Assembly: GCA_910591455.2 (NCBI GenBank)
Contig: OU342816.1
Location: 9,898,638 to 9,962,637, forward strand
Reading direction: 5' to 3'
Length of the DNA: 64,000 nt
From: Pholis gunnellus
Taxonomy: Eukaryota; Chordata; Actinopteri; Perciformes; Pholidae
Shown here one piece after another: positions 25,898 through 38,879 of the stretch (its first letter is position 1; every line of letters begins with the position of its first letter). Under the pieces are notes generated by a model that saw only the letters and a program-made list of their open reading frames with translations, had not been told where the DNA came from and did not search any database. The position numbers and the translations under genes are program-made.

Positions 25898-27845
25898 GTG
25901 AGTCGTGGCTGCATTTCCCTGCTGTGCCTCATACTCCTGACAAAACGCCTTACAAAAGGAACATCAGAACAGTTGAACAGAATTGACTTTTATCGTTTTG
26001 CAAAAATAATTTCCATTTCTTTTCTTTTTCTTCCCTCGTTATTGTGCTGTTTGCTTCTTTCCAGAACAGTCACAGTTTTTGATGAAAGGCAAACGTGCCG
26101 TTTGGTTTTCATACCTTTTTTAATGTGTTTTAGTAAACAGACTAATCAACACTACGCAAACAATGGAAATCATGACAAATGTTTCGCTTTGGGTCAGAAT
26201 GTCTTTTAGAAACGGTAGCACCACTACAGCATGAAGCTCATCTTGTCTTCATATTCATATATATCAATTATTTAAGCACATAAACTCTGGAGAGCACTGT
26301 CCGAGGTCATACGATTAATTATCAGGTATTTAATTGTGTAATATTGCCTATTACCATTGCCAGGCACTGGAGAGATGGCAGTAAATTACCATGATCAACA
26401 TCTTCTCCATCATTCTCTGTCTGCAAGAGAGCGGATTATAGATCAGAGAGGAGAGGCAAAGTGTTTATGTGAGAGGAGATAATCTGATTTCAGTAAATAT
26501 GCCTCTCAAAACTAAGAATTGAGTCAACCATGACTATGATCTGATTCTGTTTTGTTACCATCTTTGGCTAATGATGATAGAAGCACAGGTCTTGAACACA
26601 GTCACATTCCTGAGCAGAGATGTGATGATGCGTTCAATGAAAGGAGAGAAATCAGCTCAGAGGGGGGAATTGCAAACTTGGCCAGATGTACACATCAACT
26701 TGAGTTTGTCAAAAGATTGGTGAAAGGCGGCATTTTTAGTATAGATATATTTTATGTTATGGAATCTGAGCCAAAGGTGAAAATCAATGTCGACCGATAT
26801 GAAAATATATGTGCGGAAAATGTACGTGTTTGAGTGCAAATAATAGCCATTGAGATAAAAAAAAAAACCACCCCGTTGAAACACCTTGATCTTAATGAAG
26901 TGGCCCGTCTATTAAAAAACTAATCGAATCCAGTCGACAGATAAAATATCGTTGTGTAAATGCTCTTTCAAGTTACTTTCTGTTTTCAGAAAAATCTATA
27001 CTCTTTCTGCACATGCTCCTCCAGCGGAGTTAAGAGTGTTCCCATGGGAAGGCACACTACACTTTTTTAAATAAGTGGCGTTTACTAGGGAGATTCTAAA
27101 TCACAGTGGGTAGCTGGCCTGCTGTTTAATAACTGCAGTGGTCTTCTCTGATAAAACTGGTGCTTCTGTACAAATAAGCAGTAAATCCATACTGCATTTC
27201 AAGTGCTTGAAGCATGGTTTGCCATTTTCAACAGATTGCCCATTGTGGAGTGATAGATTTGGTATATTGCTCACTTCAAATCCTCTCTTCAAAATGCAGT
27301 CGCCCTTTTTCCTCGTCGTCCTCCTCTTCCTTGTCACCATCCTCAGTAGAAGTAATGGCAGTAACAGCATCAACATCACATGTTTCCAGTAGCACTCCCC
27401 AATGCAGGATTTTCTTGTTTTCCTGCTGCGTCTGAATGCGTAATTCATTTAAAGCTTCCCTCCAGGCCAGCATCCAGCTGCATGTGCAGTGTTTGTTTGA
27501 AAGATCTCTGTCTCATTCAGTCTTGACCCTCCTCTCATTAAAGGCCTTCCCTACCTGACTATCATTCTTTTCTATCTTACTGTGACAGTATAGGAAATCC
27601 ATTGCTCTCTTAATAGGGGAACAGAGAATGTGTAGTTCAGAGTCGAGCACATGTCTCCCTCCTGCCTCTTTCGATGTTATAATGAGGATATTGGTAGGAA
27701 AACACAACAAGCTCGGTGAGAATTATGCTGAAAAGTGGCAGATAAAGGCTCAGTTCACCTCAAAGCACCAGTTCATCAGCGTGTGGCCCTGAGAAAAAGA
27801 TCTGTATGTGACTGATGGACTCTGAGTGACTGGTTAAGGGTGCCT

Positions 27846-27850
<5 letters not shown>

Positions 27851-27891
<41 letters not shown>
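27851..27891. repeat. (AT)n microsatellite
   Basis: About 41 bp of uninterrupted AT repeat, which can self-pair as a cruciform or RNA hairpin. Confidence 0.96.
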
Positions 27892-27892
<1 letters not shown>

Positions 27893-28061
27893 CGATAGTA
27901 CAGCTAATTACTGTATACAGCACCAACAATTATTTCTAACCTGTCATCTAACCTTTATTTTAAGAAAATGTGAGAACATAATGGCATCTCTGTCAACAAT
28001 GCACATGAGCATGAAAAACAACCTCATTAAACACAACACACAGATATATGGCACTTGCCCA

Positions 28062-28095
28062 GGGGGTGGGTGGGTGGGTGTGTGTGTGTGTGTGT
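28062..28095. repeat. (GGGT)n/(GT)n compound microsatellite
   Basis: A short GGGT run passes directly into GT repeats. Confidence 0.9.
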
Positions 28096-28257
28096 TCACA
28101 GAACACACAGTTTCCAGGTACCTATGTCTTGAACCTGAAGCTATGCACTTTATTAATACTCGTTGTAACTTAGAGCGAGTGTTGTGTTGTTCAAAGTGTG
28201 TCATACGTAGAGTTCCTGATACAAACTGAAGGTTCTATAGTAAAAATAATACTTCAA

Positions 28258-28470
28258 CTCATCCATCCATCCATTTTCCTCCGCTCATCCGGGGTCGGGT
28301 CAGTGGTTTTCAAAGTCTGACACTGTGAGTCCCCCCTCAGACAAAATTGAGTAATGCGATATTAATGTAAAGTATAAATTAATTAGGTAGTTAAGTTTTG
28401 GAACTATCATACAATGCTTTGGGGGATGTTAACAAGAAGTACGATGTGCTTGAGCCCCCTCCGTTTAGCT
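28258..28470. mobile_element. Two adjacent fish repeat fragments
   Basis: 28258-28300 has CATCCATCCATCCATTTT, CCGCTCATCC and GGGGTCGGGTC. This is the pattern of a very common fish repeat end, with the CATC short tandem typical of a retroelement tail. It is followed at 28302 by CAGTGGTTTTCAAAGT and GTGAGTCCCCCCT, which resembles the terminus of a fish hAT-type element. Neither can be assigned to a named family from sequence alone, and the right boundary is approximate. Confidence 0.4.
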
Positions 28471-31400
28471 TATATTTATTTATATTTATACTTTAGCCTA
28501 CATTTTGGCAAATTTGTATCATCCAAAATGTGCCAAATTAGCTATTAGCAATGTGATGATTCTCAGACAAGTTCTAGAGGATTAATGGACCTTTACGTGT
28601 TGACATCGGAGATATTTAGACATGAAAAAATCCTCAAATGATATACTTAGCTGTACTCCTGCTGGGTGCGACCAGTGTGAGCTTCGCTTTGAGACTAGAT
28701 CTTCAGCGTCAACCCTGCCCTGACTGAAAGTTTTGATAAAAGAGCATTGCCGTTTGACACACAAGCTAAATGATAAGAGCTGTTTTTAAAGCTAGCACTT
28801 TCTGTTCACTGAATCTTGCAGATCTCCCCTGGGGCGAGGAGTATTTCCCAAGATCACTCTTAGATGAACAGTATCTGTCACCGCATCACCAGACATTAGA
28901 AAATCACACTGTGGCATGTTGATTTGGGGAATTGGAGAGTTTTTGGTGGCAGCAGTGATTAGTCTGATTTCCCTCATGAATGCCACTAGTCTGCGATCAT
29001 TCTGCCCTCGCCCCCTTCTGAAAGCATCAAAACAGAATAAATACAAGTTAAGCGCATTTTCCCTCCACATCAGTTTGATGACATTTGAAAATGTCCTTAG
29101 CCACAACGAATATGACCCAGCCTGGTAAAGCCAAATGGTGTTTTCTAAAGTTCTCACATTATCACTATGTATTTGTTTGTTTTTTTAGCATGTCATTTCA
29201 CACCACGGCAATTTTATACGCTCGGAGCAAGTCGGGGGGAAGGACGGGGCGGATGGATGGGGTCAAACAAACGCATGACTTTAACCAAGGAGACCACTGT
29301 CAACCGTTGACTTATTTACCTGGATTACTTCATTTGCATACAAATCTTAATTTGCATAACTTGTTTTAACCCAAACCATGATCTTTCTAAACCCAAACAA
29401 GTAGTTTTGGTACATAAACATGGTTTGGTTTTAAAATTACAATGTTGCCCACGTGTTTAAAACTGTGCCGGCACATACGTATGTGAGGAGTTGGGAATGA
29501 GAACAATGAGTTCAATGACACACAAAAGCTTAATATGCGTAGACATGACACGCAATGTTGTTAAAAGTGGCGTGCTATTTATATGCCTTCTCATGGCATC
29601 GCTTTGACTGACCTTATGCTTTTCTGAAATTGTTTCACAAAAACTACTAAGCCAGCAAGCGTATGCTTTGCCATATTTAAAGAGGTAATAAAGTGGAATA
29701 TCTGAGCCTAGATGTACTGTACGTAGCCAAAGCTTTGCCTTCTGTGTCCTTGCAGTGCTGAAAATAGACCAGATGAGGCTGGGGACTTGCTTTTTTTATG
29801 GAAAGGATGAACTGAAAATAACATTTAGTGTATATTGCACTGCTCACTTTCAACCAGAACCGGTGACATTAGTAAGACACAACCCCAACACACTATCTAC
29901 ACATACATGCAGTATTTACAATCATGGCTATGTACAAAGAGCCAAATACAAGCACACAGAGAAAAGCATCTATACCAGCTTATATTTGTATGCATAAATC
30001 AGGGCATTCTCATTGAAATGCCTGTTTCCCACATGTCTGCTTGACATCACAGAGAGTTTGAGAAACTCGTCCTCTTTGGCTTGAAGGAGGCATTCAAGAT
30101 AGCATTAATGTTGCACTTGCTTTAGTTGTTTACTGTTGTCCCTCCTTCCATGTTTTCACTTATCTGTCAAAAATACGTACTTTTGTCCTTGCCATTACTA
30201 GGCTTAGCGCTCAGCTGCTTCTGCTCTCTTTTGCCAGCTGGAAGAAAGCAGTGTATAAAGTATTTATGAAGGCCAGGTTTACCTCTTTCATAAAACCAGG
30301 AGATGTCTGCCCTTGGCTCAGAAAAGGATAGTGAGATCCCCGGCCATTCTGGACAGAGCAAGCTTGAACTCAGGCGGCTTGCATGCAGAGAACGGGCAGA
30401 GGTTTATATCGCTGCCCTTTAAATTGATGTGGCTGAATCAAGGGCAAGAATAGGCTACCGGGCAAATAATATGGGTGTCTGGAAGCATGTTTGGTCACTA
30501 GAGGTGCAACGGACCACGTGTTCACATGTAACCTCGTAAAATGTAGTTTTGGTCGTACGAACTTGGAATAAATCCAGTTGTATGAAGGAGATGTTTTCAC
30601 AGCAACATAAAATAGATATTACAGATAAATGATGACCTGTTCACTCTAGCTCTAAGCTGCTAATAATACATCATTACAACTACTACTGAAAAGATTTGTT
30701 TTTATCAATAAATACAATCTTTTATTTCCTAGTCATTTGAATTGTGTGTTTTTTTTTTTTAGGGGAAACAACTATCAGTAAAGTAAAAGGGTAACATTTA
30801 GAATGATTGATGGTTTACAGACTTCAGTGTGGTTGAAATGATTTCTGGGATGGTGACAAAATAAAATAGTCTGGAGCCTTGTCGACCAGCTGCTGTAATC
30901 ACACAACAATATGGATCATCAATGATCAGCAATTAGATTCGGCGGCAAAAACAAATATGATCAGGGATCTCTAAAAGTTATGACTCTGATCCATGATATG
31001 ATCCGTCTCACCGATACTGGTCACCGATTTTAAATTAGTGTTTGGGCTTTTGTAAATGATAATAATATATATATATATGCACTACACCCATGTATATACA
31101 GTATGTGACCCCTAAACCAGGTATAAAATGAAGCATGACTTTTCTGTACGGTTACACCCTAATAAATAGGATTCACAGTTGTTCCTCAGCAACGACAAAA
31201 ACAGAGAAACTGCACTGTGCTTTGGCAAGTGTGTTCCCTGTAGTGCTTTGTTCATAGAAGAATGTGCTGTCATGGGAGAATTGTTTCCTGGATGTTTTGT
31301 AATCACCATATCACCTTCTGTTATCACCGTTCACACCCTAGATGTGACTGGAAACACCCTCCCCCAATCTCAAAGACAAGCCAAAAAGATGTCACTCTCC

Positions 31401-34400
31401 TCTCTGACAGCTCTGGATTCCTACCAAGCTGCCTTCTCTCGGTCACCCCATGCCGCGCTTAAACAACACCTATTATCTCTGTGGAGAAGTGGCTGATACT
31501 TTGTTGATCTGAGTTCAGTTGTTGAGTTGGACGTCAACTTTGTGATGGCAGCCCCCAACAGCTGCCCGGTCTAATTACTGTATGTAAATACCAACAGCAC
31601 TGCCACAGCCAGCCTCTCTGGTGCAGGATAATTAATTTCATATCTGCAGATCAGAAATGACTGTCCTGAGGTGGTTGTACCCCAGTGTTGAATACAAAGG
31701 TAGCTCCGCCCTCTGCAGGGGTTGCATTCAATTTGCTCACAGCAGGAGTCTTATCACTGTCAAAAGAGCAAGTTGAGATTCTGTGTGTAAACACACACAC
31801 ACACACACACAGACACAGAAATTAACATACAGTTCACTCAGAAACACAAACAAAGCAGAGAAATAGAAGGTTTCATCACTTCAGTTATAAGAAGCAGAAA
31901 GTAGAGAAGCTAGTTAGCGATCAGTTAGTTGCAGCATGAGCTTTACATTCATTGATATTTATATAGTATTTCCATAAAAATTGATTTTGTCACGGAAAAT
32001 GCATATATCCTTAGATATATGGAGAACAAATTGAGCGTTTGTTTCACTTAGAATGGAAGTCAATATAAATGTAACTGTATTCTCAACACTTTACCCTTTA
32101 GATTTTAGTCCTTCAGTACAAAATATCCGGCTGTATAACGGCTGGCTTGCACAACATGTGTCTTCACCTTCTCGTTTTTATTCCAGAAATGTAAAAGATA
32201 ATAGACTTGCGGAGCTGTAACCCTCCACCTTTCTTATTTAAAAAGACGCGTTTATAGTTTTGTCACGCTGGTATTTTTTTTAATTTTCATGTGAATATAC
32301 AGTTTAATTTAAATGTGAATGCTGGAGGCTTATTCTTCAGCTGTAATAGTGTTATGAAATGTTGATAAATCACATTAGAGCTGCACCGTGGATTTGGGAT
32401 GAATGTTGATAGAAGGCGTGAAAAAGGTCACCGCGAAAGAGAAAGAAACAAGACTGTCTGTTTGCATGACATGTTCCTGAGAAAAAGGAAGGAGTTGGTG
32501 TGAAAATTGTCACAGCGGGAGGGAGAGTCCCAGAGCGAGAGCAGGGAGTGATGATGCACTCGTCTGTTATGATATGTCAGCTTCTCTTCCAGGAAGTTAC
32601 CGGTAATATTTTGTGTTCCATATTATCGGCTAAAATTGGTTCTCGCCCAGAAAAAAAAAGAAAAAAACTGACTGAAAGTTCAGGTTTATTTGCGTTTTCA
32701 ACATTTTGATGGCGCTGTAAACCAGGAAGGAGGTTGGTAGATAAGTTTTCTTCCTCAAGGACGTTGTGACAGGATACATGGCTGATTGATGAATTCACAC
32801 CGGCTCTTTAGCTGATCAAACTCTCGACCTTGTATGGTCTCTCCAATCACCGGGCCACCCTGCTGCCTGACACTCTGAGAATCACTCAGTCTGAGAAGCT
32901 TGTGTATCCAGCTGTGTAGCCACCTGCATAACCGTATAGACTCTAGCTGCTCATGGCAAAGCCGCCGTATACTTTGTAATCTTCTGCATCTCATTCATGA
33001 TCTTCTGAGTGAGATGCAGTTTCAACAGTGAGCGATTGGAGGTCGTTTTTTTATCACTTCATTATTGTGACTTCTCATTTTTGTAAATATCTGTCCCAGT
33101 TTATACTATAACAGCTTTTTGGTTCATACTTTACCTTCTCCTTACCGTAGTGCCTGCACACAGTTCTCATGTTGCAATGACGGTTTATTGCCAACACTAC
33201 GACTATGTTAACTTTAAGGATTATCTACTGTGGACTTGTTTACAACCTGCCTTATTGTCCTACCACTTTGTTTCTTGCTTCATTGAAGCAACATCCCAGT
33301 GTTTCCGGATCTCAGAGATTTCTTTTCATGTCCGATAGAAACGAGACTGATCCTTTTGAATTCAAATCTACAGTGATGAAATCCAGAGTTTGCATTGATA
33401 GGGCATTTATGTTCGACTGGCTTAAAAGGTGAATTGGCTAATCAAAACTGTGGACTGCCTCTATCCATTTTTGTAATCCTGTATTCCCGGCCCATGCATC
33501 ATAGCTCTACAGCTCAGTTGAGCTCCAGTCCTGGTATAAAGGTCAGTAGCTCCGGGCTGTCCGTCTGTCTCCCTGCATCGCTCTCTTTTTCTCTGCTTCT
33601 TGAATGCCTAAATAAGAAAGGTTAGTAGACTCAGCTGCTCTTGCTTGAAAGGTCATGTTGGAGAGCGGACAGGAAGCATCCGGGATACTCTTATTGGTAT
33701 TATTTGTCCAGTAGTTTGCTTTGGCAACAGGTACTGTCTGTCTGAATGTACCTTTTTTGTCGTAGAAATATCTCTACTGGCTGCACCAGCATCTACTTTT
33801 GACGTAGTCGTAATAGTTTAGTCTTTTTGAGAAATATTAGAGACGCTACTTTGTGTGGTGGGAGGCACAAGTCCAAATGATTGTGGGGGAGCTTTGCCGC
33901 CAGCCTTGATTATTAGCCAGTGCATACAGTGGGTACTGGAGGGTACTGAATGGTCCCATTAAATCTTAAGATCCAGCTCATCTCTGGAGACAGCTGGATG
34001 AAGGGTAAAGTGTGAGAATCTAGAGGAAATAATAATTTGCTACTTGTTTAGAGGCAGCTGCAACCGGCGTTGCAATAGTCACCATAAATAAATCGACGCT
34101 TGCCTTGCTCTATAGTATAAGACAGTTACGGTGACACACGTATATTATCCAACTCAAGCTAAATAAAGCAAAGCTAATTTCATTATGTCATTACTTCATA
34201 ATGTCATGCACTTGAGGATGTTGTTGACCTGGCTTAGCCTTGGCATGTCAGTCAAAGTGGAGGGCAATTAAACTGACCCCACTCTCCACGAGAGATATAG
34301 CCCAATTGAGCACAAGAAAGGAGGTAGGATCAGGATAAATTTGAAAGACTGGGGAGCACCAGGAAACAGAGAGAATACGAAAATGAGAGACAAAGAAAGT

Positions 34401-34445
34401 GGAAATGCCACCCTTCAGGGATCAACCAGAGGAGGAAACGTGACT

Positions 34446-34448
<3 letters not shown>

Positions 34449-34481
<33 letters not shown>
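34449..34481. repeat. (GA)n microsatellite
   Basis: About 33 bp of AG/GA repeat inside a purine-rich stretch that continues to about 34570. Confidence 0.95.
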
Positions 34482-34483
<2 letters not shown>

Positions 34484-35607
34484 TTGAGAGAAGGGAATTG
34501 AGTGGAATGGTTGTGAACTGGAAAAGAGAGTGCAAGAAACTGAAAGTAGGAGAAAGCTTGGAGGTGAAGTGAGGGAAGGACCTAAATTTAGACATGGAAA
34601 TCAGGAGAGAACAGCTGCCTCTTTCCCTCAGGAGATACATTTAAATCAGGTCTGGGTGGCCAGGGGGGGGAGAATGGAAGAACCTACTCCATTGGCCAAT
34701 TAGGCACACGGAACACTGCACTGTTCTAATATAACCATCATTGTGGCCCCTTTGGCCCTTTCAGTCCCACCGGACGTGTTTGACCAGACACCGACGAAGG
34801 GCTTAGGCAGGGGGATCCCCGGACTATTGTGACTTTGCATAAGTGGAGAGGAGAAAAAGGAAAGGAAAGCAAAAAATAAACTTGAATATATGCTATAATA
34901 TGTAGCTTCTGTCCTGATAAGTAAACATGCAGCCTCTCATGTGTGACACCTATGCACAGTATGTACCGTATGTAATATATATATATTTTCAAATGTATTT
35001 ATTGCAGTGAAATTCAAACACTATTTATTATGTTACATTATATTATTAAATATATTCTATCATTTTTTCATAGTCTACATTTTGGAAACACCCATATTCC
35101 CAAGGGGCACGTTAAAAGGACTTTGCCGTACTCTCGTGTTTTTTCTGTGTTTGTCAAAAGCAGATCATTTGAAGAACAAACTAGCTGATTATATATTCAG
35201 GGATGAGTACAGGGTTGACAATACAACAAACAAGCATATCTCCAAAGTGTCTCCATCTTCAATTGCATTTTGCAGGGACACATCCACTGCATAATGTCGA
35301 ATTCTACACTACATCATATTGTGCAGAAACTCGCACAGAAATCATCATTTCCACCATTCGGTATGGCAGTTAACCATTAATTTCCCTTTGCGGCCGGCAC
35401 AAAAGAAATAAATTGTTTCACACTGGGCTGTATGTTGCCCAACTGCGTGAGTGAGAAAAATGAGGAAAAAAATAAGTGATTTAAAGAGAGGAAGTAATAA
35501 ATAGAGCGACGGCTGGCGCAGGAGAACGGTAAATCGTTGGCAGATCATGTGTCATGCAAAACTACCATGAATAAAACATATTCCTATCCTCCCATAGCTC
35601 TGCTCCA

Positions 35608-35634
35608 CCCCCCCCCCCCCCCCCCCCCCCCCCC
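35608..35634. repeat. C27 homopolymer
   Basis: An uninterrupted run of 27 C. Runs this long are prone to sequencing and assembly length error. Confidence 0.95.
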
Positions 35635-36060
35635 GTTTCCCTGCCCTTCCCTCTCTATCTCTCACACGCATGATTAACCTCGGGAGGCCTTAATCAACAC
35701 TGGAAATGACCCGTGCTCCTTGACTTACCTCTCTCTACCTTTCCTCCCCTCCTTCACCTCACCCTCTCTCCTCTCAACATGTCCTTCACCACAGGTCTGT
35801 CAGTGATGGGGTTTGCTTCACCCGCTAACCCTGCAGACAAGCACTGTTTGATGGTTTGTTTATCTTACCTGCGCAGTCATTAACTGAAGAAAGGGAAACA
35901 CAAAATTGCCAGCAAAATGAGATCTAATACCGAAACAGCGTTTGAATGGGAAGGTATCAAACAGGAATGGAATTTAAAAAAAACTCCTCAATTCCAAATA
36001 TTTCTTACTTCTTTATTTCCTGAAATATGTTTTTTTTTTTCAGCTTCATGATCCTTTCCC

Positions 36061-36091
36061 GGGGGAGGGGTGGGGGGGTGGTTTAAGATGG
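36061..36091 (+). other. G-quadruplex-type motif
   Basis: Four G tracts (5, 4, 7 and 3 G) are separated by A, T and an 11-nt loop on the plus strand. The motif lies about 840 nt upstream of the Ig1 exon and so would be present in cadm2 pre-mRNA. Folding is predicted from the pattern only. Confidence 0.5.
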
Positions 36092-36222
36092 GAGAGTTAG
36101 CAGGGGATGAATAATCTTTCTTACCTAAGCCTTTAGTCACACAGTCTTTAAAACCTGTCCTCTGGGAACAGGGACAGGGATAGATATATGGTTATTATTA
36201 TGTACTTGCTCACAGCCTCCCT

Positions 36223-36247
36223 CACACACACACACACACACACACAC
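36223..36247. repeat. (CA)n microsatellite
   Basis: About 25 bp of CA repeat, followed by looser CA-rich sequence to about 36285. It lies 680 nt upstream of the Ig1 exon. Confidence 0.93.
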
Positions 36248-36927
36248 GTACACACCCACTAAAACATACGCACACACGCACAACAGTGAGCTGTCCAGAG
36301 TTCTGAAAACTGGCAGCTATTGGCTCGCAATAGAGACCTGTCCATGGCGCTGAAAACTCTCTCTACTTGGACTATTCACATGCAACAATATAACACGCTC
36401 CTCTCATTGGATGCGGGCATTGCACACACCAGCGTCCACACATGCACACACACAAGTCTACTAAAAATGTTTTTTAATTGGTCTCCCCTGTGTAGCTGAG
36501 GTTCCAGGGTTGGTACCGCAGGCTAAATGCCCCCTTTGTGTTCTATGTTAGGGTCCAATTTAGCACACAGTGGTGATTGGCCATCCTGGCTGAACATTTG
36601 CTTTTTAATTAGGGTGCTAAGCCTTTTTCAAAGACATAAACCAGATTTCCTCTCTTGACTTCTAGAGACGGACAAGTCTTTTCTTTGTTTTATGTACATC
36701 TTTATGAACCGACTGGATTTTTAAAGTCTCATTACTTTCTAGCTTTAATTTTTTGTGATCATCTGAAATTCATCAAGCAAATTTCATCAACAGAGCAACC
36801 TTACACATCAAGCACTCAAACGTGTACCGTCTGTTTAACTCTGTGTGCCGTTGTGTCTTTCGATCTCCCCCTTTGCCGATGCATCTTCATCTCTTTTCAC
36901 ACATTTCTCTTCTGGGTTGTGTTACAG

Positions 36928-37077
36928 GCCTCAGCGGTCAGTACCCACTGGTTCAGAATATGACGGTGACAGAGGGTGGGACGGCGAACATGACCTGCCG
37001 TGTGGAGTATAATGACAACACCTCCCTCCAGTGGTCAAACCCAGCACAGCAGACCCTCTTTTTTGGGGACAAGAAAG
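36928..37077 (+). CDS. cadm2: cadm2 exon: first half of Ig-like domain 1
   Basis: This 150-nt exon lies between a TTACAG acceptor and a GTACGT donor, phase 1 on both sides. It encodes 50 residues, counting the split glycine: GLSGQYPL at the mature N-terminus, then the A-C strands of a V-type Ig domain. The stretch NDNTSLQWSNPAQQTL (residues 29-44) is the diagnostic match to vertebrate CADM2. Cys24 and Trp36 are the expected Ig core cysteine and tryptophan. N-glycosylation sequons occur at Asn11, Asn21 and Asn31. CADM2 is a single-pass neuronal surface protein with three Ig domains and a PDZ-binding tail, which mediates homophilic and heterophilic synaptic and axonal adhesion. The surrounding residues favour CADM2 over CADM1, CADM3 and CADM4. 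The matching cysteine is in the next exon, 13.8 kb downstream. Confidence 0.96.
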
Positions 37078-37949
37078 GTACGTTTTGAATATTGACAGAC
37101 AGCAGCTGCTGCACAACAGATGCAGTCTTACAGAGTATTCCCTGTTAGGTTTATGGTGGTTGAGAAATGCACAAAACACATAAAACTATGGGTTTTTTTA
37201 GGCTGGAGAGCAACCCGAACAACCCCTCGTGTTCCTGTGTGTTTGTCAGTTGAATAAGCTGCTGTTTTTGTTGTGTCATACCATCTGTCCCACATTTCAT
37301 GTGTCTGTGTTTTCCTGGTGATGTTTGTTTTCACAGACAGTGCATTCATAGTGCATAGAAAAAGATACACAGCTTTCCTTTTGGGATGGATTGCATGAGG
37401 CTATTTTCTTTTCTTCACTTAATCCGTCAACCTTACAGACACCCCTCTGTTAAGGAAAACAAATACGGCCAGCTCTCTATTTCACTAACTAACTAGTCGA
37501 GCACATTAACTGCCATGAACAATTTGGGGTTTTAATGTTTGTGATTTTTTGTGTGCAGTCGATTTCACTTCAGTGTCAGAAGTGGTTTTTGAGTATATTT
37601 GAAAAGTCGAAATGGATAAAAAAAAATGTAATTTGGTTGGAATCTGAATCAATAGATGCATACACAATACTTTCATCTTGTTGTTCAAATCAAATTAGGA
37701 CATCAGAAACAGCCTGCACACTCTCAAAGTCAACCATTCACCCCGCTGTGCAAGTGTCCTTCACACACAACCCTGCAGTACTTAGCTCGTACTGCCTCTA
37801 GCACACACAATGCAGTGGTGAATACAAATCCAGCGAAAAAGAAGTTAGTTACATATCATAACGCCAGATTCTGGGTTCATCCCTGCTCAGTCGGGAACAT
37901 TTTCTTTTTGTGGCCTTGTGCCCTGCACAGGCCTCTCGCACGTCCGCAG

Positions 37950-38130
37950 TAGCGATGTGTGACCATAGTTCTGCTCCCAATTTAAACCGGCATTTCTTCA
38001 GCTGGTGTAAGTTGGGCCCACAGCTTATAGGGCAACACCTATATACTCACCTAGAATCTGGAGTTACGGTACGTATCTAACGTTCTCTTTTGAGAGGCGT
38101 CGCTATCGGGTTCCCAATGCCCCCACTGTG
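37950..38130 (-). mobile_element. Probable terminal region of a DIRS-like retroelement
   Basis: This block contains TTGGGCCCACAGC and TCTGGAGTTACGGTACGTA. It also has a hairpin-prone CTCTTTTGAGAG followed by GCGTCGCTATCGGG. The pattern matches a widespread fish repeat family I associate with DIRS-type terminal sequence. It lies on the 3' side, in minus-strand terms, of the recombinase remnant below, as expected for the same insertion. About 700 bp between the two blocks is unassigned, so the link is inferred. Confidence 0.45.
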
Positions 38131-38331
38131 ACACCGAGGTCCACAAGAAGACAACACGCACCGCTTCACAAACCGCAGATGCCGAACGTAAGAATGTGCA
38201 GGGAAGGCGCCGACTGCGACGCGGTTAACACACACACAGCCCCGTGTCGAGACAAATATATCACACTCTCTTCACACAGCACTGCCGTTGCAGAAGAGTG
38301 GGGGACGTCAATTGACCTTCACTAAGCCCCT

Positions 38332-38349
38332 CCCCCCCCCCCCCCCCCC
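38332..38349. repeat. C18 homopolymer
   Basis: Eighteen consecutive C, just after a short C4T. Confidence 0.93.
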
Positions 38350-38879
38350 TGGTTACTGTTGCTAGGCCTGTCAAGCTTTCGCGCCTGCCATGTCAATAGC
38401 AGTGAGAGATATTCGATCGGAGAGAAGAGCAGATTATTGGCATGATGGTTTTGAAATAGCATAAAGAAGTAGATAGAAAGCACTACAATATACTTTTTAA
38501 AAACTACATTTGCAATATAATTTGTCGGCGGAGTATTGTGAATGAGGCGGCCATTAAAATCAAGGGAAAACGTTTTGACTCACTATAGCTTTCTTTATCT
38601 AATATAAAACTAATTTATTTTTGTAAAACTCACCAGAATATTGCTTGCACATCATGGGCTTGATTCATACACTGGATATCTTGAATTAATTATAATATGT
38701 ATTCAACCATCTTTGTTATCTGTGTGTATGTGTAAAGCTAGCTGGCGGTGTTAGCATCTTACCTTGGAGTACACAAAGTTTTTGTTGATAGTCTGATGAA
38801 TTCAGCTGGGAGTGAAGTCTTCCACCACGTTTAATCAATAACTGACATCTCTCCTCTTTAGGCTTCTGGCTTTCTATGC

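Larger units (their letters stand above)
25898..36927 (+). other. cadm2: cadm2 intron, 11.0 kb
   Basis: The intron starts GTGAGT and ends TTACAG. It contains AT (27851), GGGT/GT (28062), GA (34449) and CA (36223) microsatellites and a C27 run (35608). It also contains fish repeat fragments around 28258-28470 and a G-rich motif at 36061-36091. I recognise no other exon or RNA gene. An alternative first exon cannot be excluded. The ORFs of 60-120 codons here have no splice context or recognisable motifs. Confidence 0.8.
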
